The position numbers and the translations under genes are program-made. A model generated the notes under the pieces. The model ran no database searches. It was not told where the DNA came from and was given only the letters and a program-made list of their open reading frames with translations. DNA of 64,000 nucleotides from Mesorhizobium tianshanense (GTDB lineage: Bacteria > Pseudomonadota > Alphaproteobacteria > Rhizobiales > Rhizobiaceae). How positions within the stretch are numbered: the first letter of the stretch is position 1; every line of letters starts with the position of its first letter. Shown one piece after another: positions 51,636-60,516 of this stretch. The stretch is from assembly GCF_007830515.1 (NCBI RefSeq), contig NZ_VLKT01000021.1:1-64000 (forward strand). The letters are read 5' to 3'.

Positions 51636-52085
51636 ATGCTGACCAAAAAAGGCAAATACGGCCTCAAGGCCCTCGTGCATCTGTCCGGCCTGCCGGTCGG
51701 CCAGCTCGCATTCGTCAACGACATCGCGGTCGCCAACAACATCCCGAAGAAATTCCTCGATGCCATCCTGGGCGAGTTGCGCAATGCCGGCTTCGTCCAG
51801 AGCCGCAAGGGCAAGGAAGGCGGCTATCGCCTCGCCCGGCCGGCCTCCGAGATCAAGATCGGCCATGTCGTGCGTGTCCTCGACGGGCCGCTGGCGCCGA
51901 TCCCTTGCGCCAGCCGCACCCAATATCAGCGCTGCGAGGATTGCGACGAGGCGACATGCCAGGTCCGGCACATGATGCTGGAGGTGCGCCAGGCGGTCGC
52001 CGAGGTGCTGGACAATCGCAGCCTCGCCGCCATGCGCGATGCCGACAACGACGATTTTCCGGTCGAGCTGACGTCGCAGATCTGA
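51636..52085 (+). CDS. Rrf2-family regulator with a four-cysteine cluster
   Basis: A 149-residue winged-helix regulator: MLTKKGKYGLKALVHLSGL, the recognition region IPKKFLDAILGELRNAGFV and the wing KGKEGGYRLARP. The C-terminal part has Cys91, Cys100, Cys103 and Cys108 (PCASRTQYQRCEDCDEATC), spacing suited to an iron-sulfur cluster or zinc, unlike the three cysteines of IscR. The ATG at 51636 starts at the conserved Rrf2 N-terminus; upstream codons are unlike the family. It lies beside sulfate-binding genes, so sulfur or cysteine control is a fair guess, as for Rrf2 proteins such as CymR. It is convergent with the gluconokinase gene. Confidence 0.88.
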   Translation: MLTKKGKYGLKALVHLSGLPVGQLAFVNDIAVANNIPKKFLDAILGELRNAGFVQSRKGKEGGYRLARPASEIKIGHVVRVLDGPLAPIPCASRTQYQRCEDCDEATCQVRHMMLEVRQAVAEVLDNRSLAAMRDADNDDFPVELTSQI

Positions 52086-52119
52086 TCAACCACACCAAGG
52101 CGGGATCAGCGCCGGCGGC

Positions 52120-52668
52120 TCATGAATTCGCCTCGAACAGGCTTATGACATCGGCGACAATGTCGGCGATCGGGCGCGTCGCATCGAGCGTCAATGCGTT
52201 CTCATCCGTTGCCGGCGCTTCAAGCGTGGCGAACTGGCTGTCGACCAGGCTTGCCGGCATGAAATGGCCCTGGCGGGCGCCGACACGCTGCTTTGCGGTC
52301 GCGGGATCGATTTCCAGATAGAGGAAAACGATGTCGTGGCAAAAGCCGCGCAGACGCTCGCGGTAGCTGCGCTTCAGCGCCGAGCAGGCGGCGACCACGC
52401 CTTGCCCGCTGCCGACCGATCCCGCAATGCGCTGGCCGATCGCGTCGAGCCAACCTTCGCGCAAGGCATCGGTCAGCGGCTCGCCGCTGGCCATGCGCGC
52501 GACGTTTTCGGGCGGATGCAGCCGGTCGCCCTCGACGAAGACAGCGCCCAATGCCGCGGCCAGTGCTTCGCCGACGGCCGACTTGCCGCAGCCAGCGACG
52601 CCCATCACCACGATGGCCGGTGCGGACCCAACGGGGTCGCTTCGCAGGTGTGCTGCCTTTTCGTCCAC
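52120..52668 (-). CDS. gntK: Gluconokinase
   Basis: A kinase of about 182 residues that phosphorylates gluconate to 6-phosphogluconate. It has the P-loop MGVAGCGKSAVG, then EGDRLHPPENVARMASGEPLTD (first 20 residues are family-typical), VAACSALKRSYRERLR and GHFMPASLVDSQFATLE, all gluconokinase signatures. The best start seems to be the GTG at 52668, just after the permease stop; an ATG at 52605 would place the P-loop at residue 1. It is the last gene of the sugar importer unit, whose cargo is therefore probably gluconate or something converted to it. Confidence 0.9.
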   Translation of the reverse strand: MDEKAAHLRSDPVGSAPAIVVMGVAGCGKSAVGEALAAALGAVFVEGDRLHPPENVARMASGEPLTDALREGWLDAIGQRIAGSVGSGQGVVAACSALKRSYRERLRGFCHDIVFLYLEIDPATAKQRVGARQGHFMPASLVDSQFATLEAPATDENALTLDATRPIADIVADVISLFEANS

Positions 52669-52676
52669 GATGCGGG

Positions 52677-53663
52677 TCAGCGGCTGGCCGGCGCGCGGCC
52701 GTAGAGCAGGAGCATGGCGACGATGACCACGCCATAGATGATCTGCCGCCCCGCCTCCGGCATCTGCATGACGGAGAGAATGGATTGCAAAAGCGTGATC
52801 AGGATGACGCCCGCGACCGTGCCGAGATAGGAGCCGCGTCCGCCCAGGATCGAGGTGCCGCCAAGCACCACCGCGGCGATCGCCGGCAGCAGATAGGCGT
52901 CGCCCATCGACTGCGCCGCCTTGGAGGCATAGCCGGCCAGGAGCACGCCGCCGAAGGCGGAAAGACCGCCGGAGACGGCGAAGGCGATCATGACGACACG
53001 CCGCGTATCGATGCCGGAGAGATAGGCGGCACGCTCGCGATTGCCGATGCCGTAGACGGTGCGGCCGAAACCGGTGCGGGTCAGCACGAAAACCATCGCG
53101 GCACCGATCAGCGCCCAGATGACGACGGCATTGGGCACCCCCGGAATGGCAAAGCCGGTCGCCAGATAGCGCATCGCCCGGGTCGCCGAATCCTGCGGCG
53201 AGAAGCCGCCCGTATAGACCACCATCAGCCCTTGCGCGACGGCATTGGTGGCGAGCGTGATGATCATCGAGGGAATGCGCAGATAAGCGACGCCGATGCC
53301 GTTGACGAGGCCGATCAGCATACCGCAGAAAATGCCGAAGGGGATCGCCAGCGCCACGCCGACCGGGCCGTAGGCGGCGGCCGCACAGGCCATCATCGCG
53401 CCCGCCGCCACCGACCACGGCACCGACAGGTCGATCTGGCCGAGCAGGATGACCAGCATCATGCCGGTGGCGATGATGCCGAGAAACGAGGCCACCTTGA
53501 GCTGCTGCAGCAGATATTCCGGCGACAGGAAGCTGCGTGAGTAGAGGCTGCCGACAAACAGCAACAGCACGATGCAGGCAAAGGCGGTCAACACCGCGGG
53601 ATCGGCGCGGCGGATGAATTTCGGCATGCGGCCGGCGATGCCGCCGATGGCCGTTTCGCTCAT
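52677..53663 (-). CDS. Ribose-type sugar ABC transporter permease
   Basis: A 328-residue inner-membrane permease of the RbsC/YjfF family with 8-10 helices. The family core is LVILLGQIDLSVPWSVAAGA, then YGIGNRERAAYLSGID and AAVVLGGTSILGGRGSYLGT. Its ATG overlaps the stop of the upstream permease (ATGA). With that permease it should form the membrane channel of the gluconate-type importer. Confidence 0.9.
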   Translation of the reverse strand: MSETAIGGIAGRMPKFIRRADPAVLTAFACIVLLLFVGSLYSRSFLSPEYLLQQLKVASFLGIIATGMMLVILLGQIDLSVPWSVAAGAMMACAAAAYGPVGVALAIPFGIFCGMLIGLVNGIGVAYLRIPSMIITLATNAVAQGLMVVYTGGFSPQDSATRAMRYLATGFAIPGVPNAVVIWALIGAAMVFVLTRTGFGRTVYGIGNRERAAYLSGIDTRRVVMIAFAVSGGLSAFGGVLLAGYASKAAQSMGDAYLLPAIAAVVLGGTSILGGRGSYLGTVAGVILITLLQSILSVMQMPEAGRQIIYGVVIVAMLLLYGRAPASR

Positions 53664-54640
53664 AGGAACCACTCCAGCCGGTTGCGAACCCTGAACAGGG
53701 CGAAGGCGCCGAGGCTGACCGCGATCAGCAGGATGACACCCTGGAACAGGGGCTGCCAGAGCGGATCGAAATCGAAGACGAAAAGCAGGTCGCCGATGGT
53801 GCGGAAGGCGAGCGCGCCGAAGATCGCGCCGATGGCGCTGCCCTTGCCGCCGAACAGCGAGACGCCGCCAAGCACCACGGCAGCGATCGAGAACAGCGTA
53901 TAGGCATTGCCGCTGGCATAGGCCGCCTCGCCCGTATAGGTGAAGAAGGTGAGGAACAGCCCACCGATCGCCGCCAGCAGGCCGGCCAGCGCATAGGCGG
54001 CGAACTTGCCGCGGCGGATCGGCACGCCGGACATGTAGGCCGCCATCTCCGACGATCCGGCAGCGTAGGCGGCGCGGCCGAGCACCGACCGGCTGAACGG
54101 CACCCAGACCACGAGCACGACGGCCATAAGCACCACCAGGCTCGCCGGCACCACGCCGAACAGACGCCCGGTCAGCGCGTCGGCGAGGTCCTCGTTGACC
54201 GAGCCGCCCGGAAACGGTCTCAAAAGCAGCGCGATGCCGAAATAGACAGCACCCGTGGCGATAGTGGCGACGATCGGCTGCAGCCGTCCGTAGATGACGA
54301 TGGCGCCGTTGATCGCCCCGCACAGCAGCCCGGTGCCGAGCACCGCGAACACACCGAACGCGGTCTCGATGCCGGTGCCGATGACCAGCCATGAGGCCAG
54401 GCAGTTGGTCAGCAGAAAGATCATGCCGACGGAAAGGTCGATGCCGGCGGTGATCACCACCAGCGTCTGCGCCATGGCGACGAAGGCAAGCAGCACGCCC
54501 TTGTTCGAAGCCGTCTGCACGACATTGGCGGTAAAGCCCGCCGGGTGGTTCGAGGTGTAGATGATGAACATCATGATGAAGATGCCGAACGCCAGCAACG
54601 TTCCGCGTTGTTCGGCAAGCCAGTAGCGCCAATCTCTCAC
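53660..54640 (-). CDS. Ribose-type sugar ABC transporter permease
   Basis: A 326-residue permease of the RbsC/YtfT family: LVVITAGIDLSVGMIFLLTN, then YAAGSSEMAAYMSGVPIRRG and AAVVLGGVSLFGGKGSAIGA. It starts with GTG, supported by AAGGAG six bases upstream, and overlaps the ATPase stop (GTGA). The two-permease layout (as in ytfT-yjfF) separates this importer from classic ribose systems with one permease. Confidence 0.9.
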   Translation of the reverse strand: MRDWRYWLAEQRGTLLAFGIFIMMFIIYTSNHPAGFTANVVQTASNKGVLLAFVAMAQTLVVITAGIDLSVGMIFLLTNCLASWLVIGTGIETAFGVFAVLGTGLLCGAINGAIVIYGRLQPIVATIATGAVYFGIALLLRPFPGGSVNEDLADALTGRLFGVVPASLVVLMAVVLVVWVPFSRSVLGRAAYAAGSSEMAAYMSGVPIRRGKFAAYALAGLLAAIGGLFLTFFTYTGEAAYASGNAYTLFSIAAVVLGGVSLFGGKGSAIGAIFGALAFRTIGDLLFVFDFDPLWQPLFQGVILLIAVSLGAFALFRVRNRLEWFL

Positions 54641-56184
54641 GCGTCCGCTCCTTGGCCGGCATGCATTTCTTCGCCATGGATGTTGAGCGCGCTGGCGATC
54701 AGCGCCCGCTCGGTGATTTCGGCGCCGACCAGCTCGCGCTTGACCGCTCCGTCATAGAGCACCAGCACCCGGTCGCAGCAGCCGATCAACTCGTCATAGT
54801 CGGTCGAGTAGAAAAGTATCGCCGCACCCTGGTCGGCGAGCTTGCGCATCAGCTGATACAATTCCTGCTTGGTGCCGACATCGATGCCGCGTGTCGGATC
54901 GTTGAGCAGGATGATGCGCGGCTGCCGCATCAGCCATTTGGCGATGACGACCTTCTGCTGGTTGCCGCCGGACAGCGCACCGACTGGAATGTCGAGGCCG
55001 GCCGTCTTGATCGCAAGCAGGCCGACCATGTCGTCGATCAGCCGCTGCTCGGCGGCACGGTCGATGATGCCGGCCTTGGATAGCCGGTCGAGCGCGGCGA
55101 AGGAGAGGTTTTCGCGCACCGTCATCGGCAGCATCAACCCTTCCGTCTTGCGGTCCTCCGGGATCAGCGCCATGCCAATCCGGTCATCCCGGGCGGCGGC
55201 CGGACTGGCGATCGTGACCGGTTTGCCATCGATCAATATCTGACCGGACAGGCCGCGCAGCACGCCGAAGAAGGCGAGCAGCAATTCGCGCTGGCCCTGG
55301 CCGTCGAGACCGCCAAGGCCGACGACCTCGCCTGCGGCGACTGTGAGCGAGATATTGTCCAGCCGGTCGGTCCAGGAAAGCTTGCGCGCCTCCAGAACGG
55401 GCGCGGCGGTGGCCGGCGCGCGCACCGGCTTCGGTGGGAAAATATGGCTGTATTCACGGCCGATCATCAGCTCGACCACTTCATTGTCGCTCTTCGTGCC
55501 TGCCACGTAGCTGGCGACATTGCGGCCATTGCGGAACACCGTGCACTGGTCGGCAAGCTCGGCGATCTCGTTCATCCGGTGCGAGATGTAGAGCAGCGCC
55601 AGCCCTTCCGAGCGCAGCCGCTTCAAGACGCCGAAAATCTTGGCGACGTCGGCCGCGGTGAGCGCCGATGTCGCCTCGTCGAGGATCAGGATGCGCGGCT
55701 TCCTGGCAAGCGCCTTGGCAATCTCGACCATCTGCCTTCTTGAAAGAGGAAGATCCTTGACCAGCGCCCGCGGGTGGATGTCGGCGGCGCCCGCGCGCGC
55801 CAGCGCCTCCTCGGCGATCCTTCGCTGCGCCTTGCGGTCTATCATGCCGAAGCGCTTCGGCGGATCGGAAATGACGATGTTGTCGGCGACGCTGAGTTCG
55901 GGGACGAGCGACAGTTCCTGGAAGATGCAGACGATGCCGGCCTGGTTGGCGGCGGCCGGCGAAGCGAAGGTCACCTCGCTTCCGTCCAGCATCATGCGGC
56001 CTTCGTCGGGCGCGACGACGCCGGCCATGACCTTGATCAGCGTCGATTTGCCGGCGCCGTTTTCACCGAGAATGGCGTGAATGCTGCCTGATGTGACCGA
56101 AAGCTCGGCCTTTTCCAGCGCCCGCACACCGCCATAGCGCTTGGATATGCCCTCCATGCGGAAGAGCGGAACCGCACCGTCCAT
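54637..56184 (-). CDS. Ribose-type sugar ABC transporter ATP-binding protein (double ABC domain)
   Basis: A 515-residue ATPase of the RbsA/MglA/YtfR family. The first module has GENGAGKSTL, LSRRQMVEIAKAL and LILDEATSALT. The second is degenerate at Walker A (GLGGLDGQGQRELL), as usual for the family, with LSGGNQQKVVIAKWL and ILLNDPTRGID. GGGAGG precedes the ATG. It is coupled to the first permease and follows the binding-protein gene after 70 bp. Confidence 0.9.
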   Translation of the reverse strand: MDGAVPLFRMEGISKRYGGVRALEKAELSVTSGSIHAILGENGAGKSTLIKVMAGVVAPDEGRMMLDGSEVTFASPAAANQAGIVCIFQELSLVPELSVADNIVISDPPKRFGMIDRKAQRRIAEEALARAGAADIHPRALVKDLPLSRRQMVEIAKALARKPRILILDEATSALTAADVAKIFGVLKRLRSEGLALLYISHRMNEIAELADQCTVFRNGRNVASYVAGTKSDNEVVELMIGREYSHIFPPKPVRAPATAAPVLEARKLSWTDRLDNISLTVAAGEVVGLGGLDGQGQRELLLAFFGVLRGLSGQILIDGKPVTIASPAAARDDRIGMALIPEDRKTEGLMLPMTVRENLSFAALDRLSKAGIIDRAAEQRLIDDMVGLLAIKTAGLDIPVGALSGGNQQKVVIAKWLMRQPRIILLNDPTRGIDVGTKQELYQLMRKLADQGAAILFYSTDYDELIGCCDRVLVLYDGAVKRELVGAEITERALIASALNIHGEEMHAGQGADA

Positions 56185-56254
56185 CGGCCCCTCCCAAGGC
56201 GCTCGTTCTTCGGGACCGGCGCCGCGGGATGTCCCGCGGCGCCGAACAATCAGC

Positions 56255-57379
56255 CTACTGGTTTTCCTTGCTCTGGCCCATGATTTCCTGCGCGGTGAAA
56301 TTGATGCCGCAGGTCGGGAAGGAGTTGCCGACGAAGAAATTGTCGGACTGGTCGGGGAAATAGTCCTGGCCTTCCTTGAAGTTCGGATCCTCGACGATCG
56401 CCAGCGGCAGCTTCACCGCTTGCGGGACGACCTGTCCTTCAAGCGCGGCGATCGCCGTCTTGACGGCGACCGCGACCTGGGCGGGGCCGGTTCCGGCCGA
56501 CGAGCATTTCAGCCCCTCCGCGGCAAACTTGGCGCAGTATTTGCGGAAGCCATTTTCGGTCTCGCCACCGAACGGCACGAACGGATGCTTGGCGTCGATC
56601 ATCGCCTGCACGATGCCGGTGTCGCCACCCTGCCCGGTGACGCCGTCGAAGGGGCCGTTGGTGGCGATCGCGTCGGCCGAAGCCTTTTGCGCCACGCCGT
56701 CGTCCCACTTGCCGACGACTTCGGTGACCTCCCACTTCTTGCCCGAAGCGTCGAGAACCTCGTGGATGCCGTTGTGGCGATCGGTGTCGACCGACGTGCC
56801 GGCAACGCCGCGCACTTCGAGGATCTTGCCGCCATTGGGCACATGCTTGATCAGCCAGTTGCCCCACAGCGCGCCAAGGCCCTTCTGATCGACATTGACG
56901 TTGATGGCGTCCTTGGTATCGAGAATGTTGTCGAAGGCGACCAGCACGACGCCGGCTTCCTTGGCGCGCTTGATGACCGGTCCGAACGCCGTCGGATTCT
57001 GCGCGTTGACGACGATCGCGTCATAGCCGGAATCGATGAAATTGTTGATCGCCGAAATCTGCGCCGGCACGTCTTCGCCGGTCGAGACGACCTTGAACTC
57101 CTTCAGCTTCGCCGCGACCTCCGGCTGTGCCGCATAGGCCTTCGCCGTCTGCACCATCTGGATGCGCCAGGTGTTGGCGATATACCCATTGGCGAGCGCA
57201 ATGCGGTATGGACCTTCTTTCTTGGGGAATTTGAAGAACTGCGTGTCGGCGGCCCATGGGGCGAAGCAGTCCGGCTCGGCGGACGGGCCTGTGACGATTT
57301 CAGGTTCGGCGAGCGCCGACGAGCTCAGCATAACGAATGCAGTGGCAGCAACGATGCCGCCAACGAGTGACTTGATCAT
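56255..57379 (-). CDS. Sugar-type ABC transporter substrate-binding protein (periplasmic-binding-protein-like)
   Basis: A 374-residue periplasmic protein with a signal peptide (about 1-24, ending SSALAE) and a Peripla_BP_4-like fold: YRIALANGYIANTWRIQM, GYDAIVVNAQNPTAF and DGVTGQGGDTGIVQAM. Cysteines Cys38 and three near the C-terminal half could form disulfides. It is the first gene of the importer. GGAGG lies before the ATG. The GntR-type LacI operator at 57621 and a pair of AT-rich direct repeats sit in its 300-bp upstream region. The gluconokinase and regulator point to gluconate or a similar acid as cargo. Confidence 0.88.
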   Translation of the reverse strand: MIKSLVGGIVAATAFVMLSSSALAEPEIVTGPSAEPDCFAPWAADTQFFKFPKKEGPYRIALANGYIANTWRIQMVQTAKAYAAQPEVAAKLKEFKVVSTGEDVPAQISAINNFIDSGYDAIVVNAQNPTAFGPVIKRAKEAGVVLVAFDNILDTKDAINVNVDQKGLGALWGNWLIKHVPNGGKILEVRGVAGTSVDTDRHNGIHEVLDASGKKWEVTEVVGKWDDGVAQKASADAIATNGPFDGVTGQGGDTGIVQAMIDAKHPFVPFGGETENGFRKYCAKFAAEGLKCSSAGTGPAQVAVAVKTAIAALEGQVVPQAVKLPLAIVEDPNFKEGQDYFPDQSDNFFVGNSFPTCGINFTAQEIMGQSKENQ

Positions 57380-57535
57380 CGATATTTCCTCCCAGTTGCA
57401 GTTTCTGATTGTTGTTACGCGTCTCGCGCGTCTGGCCCGGCACCTCCCGCCTTGCCCGTCGCGCTTTTCAGGTGGCCGAATGCCGACCCGATCTCCTCCC
57501 TTGCCGCTCTGTAAACCTGAGCAAAAACTATCATA

Positions 57536-57582
57536 TTATACATAATAAACAAGTGTGATCTGTCGCTTATATATAATAAACA
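57536..57582. promoter_or_regulatory. Two AT-rich direct repeats in the promoter region of the sugar importer
   Basis: TTATACATAATAAACA (57536-57551) and TTATATATAATAAACA (57567-57582) match at 15 of 16 positions and are 31 bp apart, close to three helical turns. They lie between the LacI operator and the binding-protein start. They may be activator sites; a TATAAT on the minus strand (57537-57542) could be a -10 box. Confidence 0.5.
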
Positions 57583-57620
57583 GACTTGGGTCTTTGCCGC
57601 GAGTTTTCGCCCAGAGGTGG

Positions 57621-57636
57621 ATGGTAGCGCTACCAT
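57621..57636. promoter_or_regulatory. LacI-family operator (GntR-like)
   Basis: ATGGTAGCGCTACCAT is a perfect 16-bp palindrome with central CG-type symmetry, the classic layout of LacI-family sites and similar to the ATGTTA...TAACAT pattern of E. coli GntR sites. It lies between the regulator stop and the importer genes. Confidence 0.8.
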
Positions 57637-57680
57637 GACGCAGTGTAAAGCGGCATTTCGCGAATGCCTGCAAAGTACTT

Positions 57681-58751
57681 TCAGCGGGCCGTGCTCTCGC
57701 GGCGCTTGAGTTCGAAACCGAGGTCGACGACCGGCTCCTGCGGCCGCTTGCCTGCAATCGCCGCGAGCGCCATGGCGACCGAGCGCCGGCCGATCTCGTA
57801 GCGAGGCGTCCGGACGCTGGTGACTGACGGAAAGGCCACTTCCATCATGTCGAGATCGTTGAAGCCGGTGATGCCGATCGTCTTCGGCACGGCGATCGAG
57901 GCGCGGTGGCACTCGAACAACACGCCGAGCGCGATGTCGTCATTGTTGCAGAAAACCCCGTCGAGCGTCGGCGCCTTGGCCAACGCGTCGCGAAACAACT
58001 CGCGCCCGAGCGTCACGCTGGACGGCACCGGCGTGGTGGTGACCAGCCGCGCGTCGAACAGGCCGGCCGCCTCCATCGCCGCGCGATAGCCGGCCAGACG
58101 CCGCTGCGAGCGCGGGTCCATGCGCGCGCCGATGAAGCCGACGCGGTGATAGCCCATTTCGATCATGTGCTCGGTCGCCGCCCTGCCCCCGTCGAAATGC
58201 GAGAAGCCGACCATCATGTCGACCGGATCGGGTCCGGTCTCCATGACCTGGACCACAGGGCAGCCGGCCGTCTCGAGCAGTCTTCGCGATGTTGGCGTCT
58301 GGTCGATGCCCGCCACGATCAGCGCCGCCGGGCGCTGGGGACCGAACACCTGCAGCAGCCGTTCCTCCTCGAGGCCGGAATAATGGGTGTTGCCGAGCTG
58401 GATACGGAAGGAGCTGTCGGACAGGCTGTCATAGATGCCGCGCAGCACTTCGGCAAAGACGCTGTTGGTGAGCGACGGCACCAGCACGCCAAAGACCTCG
58501 GCGCGCGCCGAAGCCAGCGCCCGCGCATTCGGATCGGGCAGATAGCCGAGTTCGTCGACGGCGGCCTGGATCTGGCGGCGCAGATCCTCCGAAACGCGCT
58601 CCGGCTCGCGTAAGGCGCGGGAAACGGTGATGGCGCCGACGCCGGCCTTGCGCGCGACATCGGCGATGGTCGGACGGCCGCCGCCACGGCGTGAGCGCGG
58701 TTTGATCACAGCCTTGTCCCGAACGCGGCGCCTGCGCCGGAGCGCGACCAC
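57681..58751 (-). CDS. gntR: LacI-family transcriptional regulator, GntR-like (gluconate)
   Basis: A regulator of 342-356 residues. The LacI helix-turn-helix is PTIADVARKAGVGAITVSRA, followed by the hinge LASARAEVFGVLVPSLTNSVF. The ligand domain strongly recalls E. coli GntR, the gluconate repressor: VFAEVLRGIYDSL, HMIEMGYHRVGFIGAR and DGVFCNNDDIALGVLFECHR. The frame opens with GTG at 58751; GTG at 58709 is an alternative start that removes an arginine-rich leader. It is transcribed toward the importer and gluconokinase, with its likely operator just past its stop. Confidence 0.88.
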   Translation of the reverse strand: MVALRRRRRVRDKAVIKPRSRRGGGRPTIADVARKAGVGAITVSRALREPERVSEDLRRQIQAAVDELGYLPDPNARALASARAEVFGVLVPSLTNSVFAEVLRGIYDSLSDSSFRIQLGNTHYSGLEEERLLQVFGPQRPAALIVAGIDQTPTSRRLLETAGCPVVQVMETGPDPVDMMVGFSHFDGGRAATEHMIEMGYHRVGFIGARMDPRSQRRLAGYRAAMEAAGLFDARLVTTTPVPSSVTLGRELFRDALAKAPTLDGVFCNNDDIALGVLFECHRASIAVPKTIGITGFNDLDMMEVAFPSVTSVRTPRYEIGRRSVAMALAAIAGKRPQEPVVDLGFELKRRESTAR

Positions 58752-59106
58752 GCAACGATGTTCAGCGTCTTTGCCACTGTCGCCATGCCAACCCGACCTG
58801 CCGCACCCTGTCTGGCGTCGCGCAGCCTTGCGGCATTGTCAAGCGAACGGGCGGAAGAGCCAGGGCGATCGCTTGCTTTGCGCTGCCTCCGATCCGCCCG
58901 CCTTCCAGCATTGGTGGTGGCGAAAGCGACATCCAATCTCCCCCCTTGCGTGGAGATCGACGGCTTCGCCGACGGCGCCACTTCGGAATGGGCAGTATCA
59001 ACTTGACAGGTGACGGCAGTTATGCTAGGAATTTATTCATGGTGCTGATTTGCGCCAACGACCCGCCGCCGAGGCGGTTTTTTGTGCCGGCTCGGGCAGG
59101 GTCGCT
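58752..59106. other. Non-coding region between the LacI regulator and the MFS gene
   Basis: This 355-bp stretch has no supported protein gene. It must hold the regulator promoter on the minus strand and contains a plus-strand promoter-terminator pair at 59003-59083. Confidence 0.5.
59003..59083 (+). ncRNA. Candidate small RNA (promoter plus terminator)
   Basis: A perfect -35 TTGACA (59003-59008) is followed 17 bp later by a weak -10 TAGGAA. About 45 bp downstream, arms CCGCC (59063-59067) and GGCGG (59073-59077) are followed by six T. That would give a transcript of about 45 nt. A tiny open frame also begins at the ATG at 59039, so a leader is another reading. The 3' end lies 23 bp from the end of the convergent MFS gene. 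Confidence 0.3.
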
Positions 59107-60339
59107 TCAGGCCATCGCCGCGGCGCTGCGCCGTGCCTTCCACAAAAGCAGCACCATGGCCGCCACATTCAGCAGGTTCCAGGCGATGCCGTTGAGGAAC
59201 GCGGCGGCGTAGGAGCCGGTCAGATCGTAGATCCAGCCCGACATCCAGCCGCCGATCGCCATGCCGAAGATGGTCGCCATCATGACGATGCCGACGCGCT
59301 GGCCGGCCTCTCTGGCGGGCATGTATTCGCGCACGATGATGGCATAGCAAGGCACGATGCCGCCTTGCGACAGGCCGAAGACCAGCGAGACGACATAAAG
59401 CGAGGCGAGCCCGTCGAAGGGGATGTAGAGCAGCAGCGACAGGCCCTGCAGCACCGAGCCGATCAGCAGGGTTTTCACGCCGCCGATGCGATCGGCGAGA
59501 AAGCCGGAACCCAGCCGGCTGACGACGCCCGCCGCCATCATGATCGACAGCATGTCGGCGCCGCGCGCCACGCCGTAGCCAAGGTCGATGCAATAGGCGA
59601 CGATATGGACCTGCGGCATCGACATCGCCACACAGCAGCCAAGCCCGGCGACGACGAGCAGCACCTGCAGGGCTGCCGGCGACAGCGATATCGGCTGGAC
59701 AGGCCGGCTGCCGGGTGAACCGGGAGCGGCGGCGCGTGGTGCGCCGCGCCTGAGCAGCAGGATCAGCGGTACCATGGTCGCGAGGCAGACGACGCCGATC
59801 GCGGCATAGGTGAAGCGCCAGCCTTCGCCCTGCATGACATAGGGCATCGCCACCGGCCAGATCGCCCCGGCGAGATAATTGCCGGCAGCGGCGGCCGCCA
59901 CCGCGACGCCGCGCCGGCGGTTGAACCAATGCGAGATGTCGGCGATCAACGGCCCGAAGATCGCCGACGTGCCGACGCCGATCAAAATCCCCTGGGCAAG
60001 GGTGAATTGCAGGATCGAAGTGGTCAGCGACGCCAGCAGGAAACCAGCGCCGAGCGCCACCGAGGCAATGAGCGCCGGGATCCAGTAACCCATGCGGTCG
60101 ACGGCGCGGCCGACCAGCACATTGCCGGCGGCGAAACCGATCATGGTCGCGGTGTAGGGCATCGACGCGGCCCCGCGATCGACGCCGAATTCGGCCTGCA
60201 CGGCGGGCAGCACCACGACGACCGCCCACATGCCGACGCCCCCGATCGTCGCCAAAAGCACGGAAATTCCGAGCCGCATCCAGGCGTAGGCGCTGTCGAT
60301 GCCGGGGCTGCCGGCCCGGCTGGAGACGGTTGTGGTCAA
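59107..60339 (-). CDS. MFS transporter
   Basis: A 410-residue inner-membrane transporter with 12 predicted helices. The loop between helices 2 and 3 carries GRAVDRMGYW, the MFS motif A form. The N-terminus GVGMWAVVVVLPAVQAEFGVDRG and HWFNRRRGVAVAAAAAG recall the monocarboxylate/oxalate:formate branch, so an organic acid is a plausible cargo. The frame starts with TTG at 60339, supported by AGGAAA upstream. It stands alone between the LacI unit and the DUF3175 gene. Confidence 0.85.
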   Translation of the reverse strand: MTTTVSSRAGSPGIDSAYAWMRLGISVLLATIGGVGMWAVVVVLPAVQAEFGVDRGAASMPYTATMIGFAAGNVLVGRAVDRMGYWIPALIASVALGAGFLLASLTTSILQFTLAQGILIGVGTSAIFGPLIADISHWFNRRRGVAVAAAAAGNYLAGAIWPVAMPYVMQGEGWRFTYAAIGVVCLATMVPLILLLRRGAPRAAAPGSPGSRPVQPISLSPAALQVLLVVAGLGCCVAMSMPQVHIVAYCIDLGYGVARGADMLSIMMAAGVVSRLGSGFLADRIGGVKTLLIGSVLQGLSLLLYIPFDGLASLYVVSLVFGLSQGGIVPCYAIIVREYMPAREAGQRVGIVMMATIFGMAIGGWMSGWIYDLTGSYAAAFLNGIAWNLLNVAAMVLLLWKARRSAAAMA

Positions 60340-60516
60340 GGCGTTTCCTGTCGCGGTTCTGCGAAATCGACCGGTTCGACACCACTATCGGCACATTCGC
60401 GGCGCCGAGCAGCGCCACGACAGGCAAATCCGTGGCTCCAGGGATTTAAGCGGAAGTGGAACAGCAGCCGCCGTCCCGGCGTTTTTCATCAACTCACCAA
60501 GGGAAGGAGTTTGTGC

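Noticed and set aside
52120..53418. 432-codon frame that would fuse gluconokinase to an upstream protein
   Set aside because: The upstream 250 codons are a shadow of the permease gene; the kinase homology starts only near position 52605-52668.
58627..59013. Short plus-strand frames between the LacI regulator and the MFS gene
   Set aside because: No ribosome site, no motif, and an overlap with the regulator's 5' region on the other strand; treated as non-coding.
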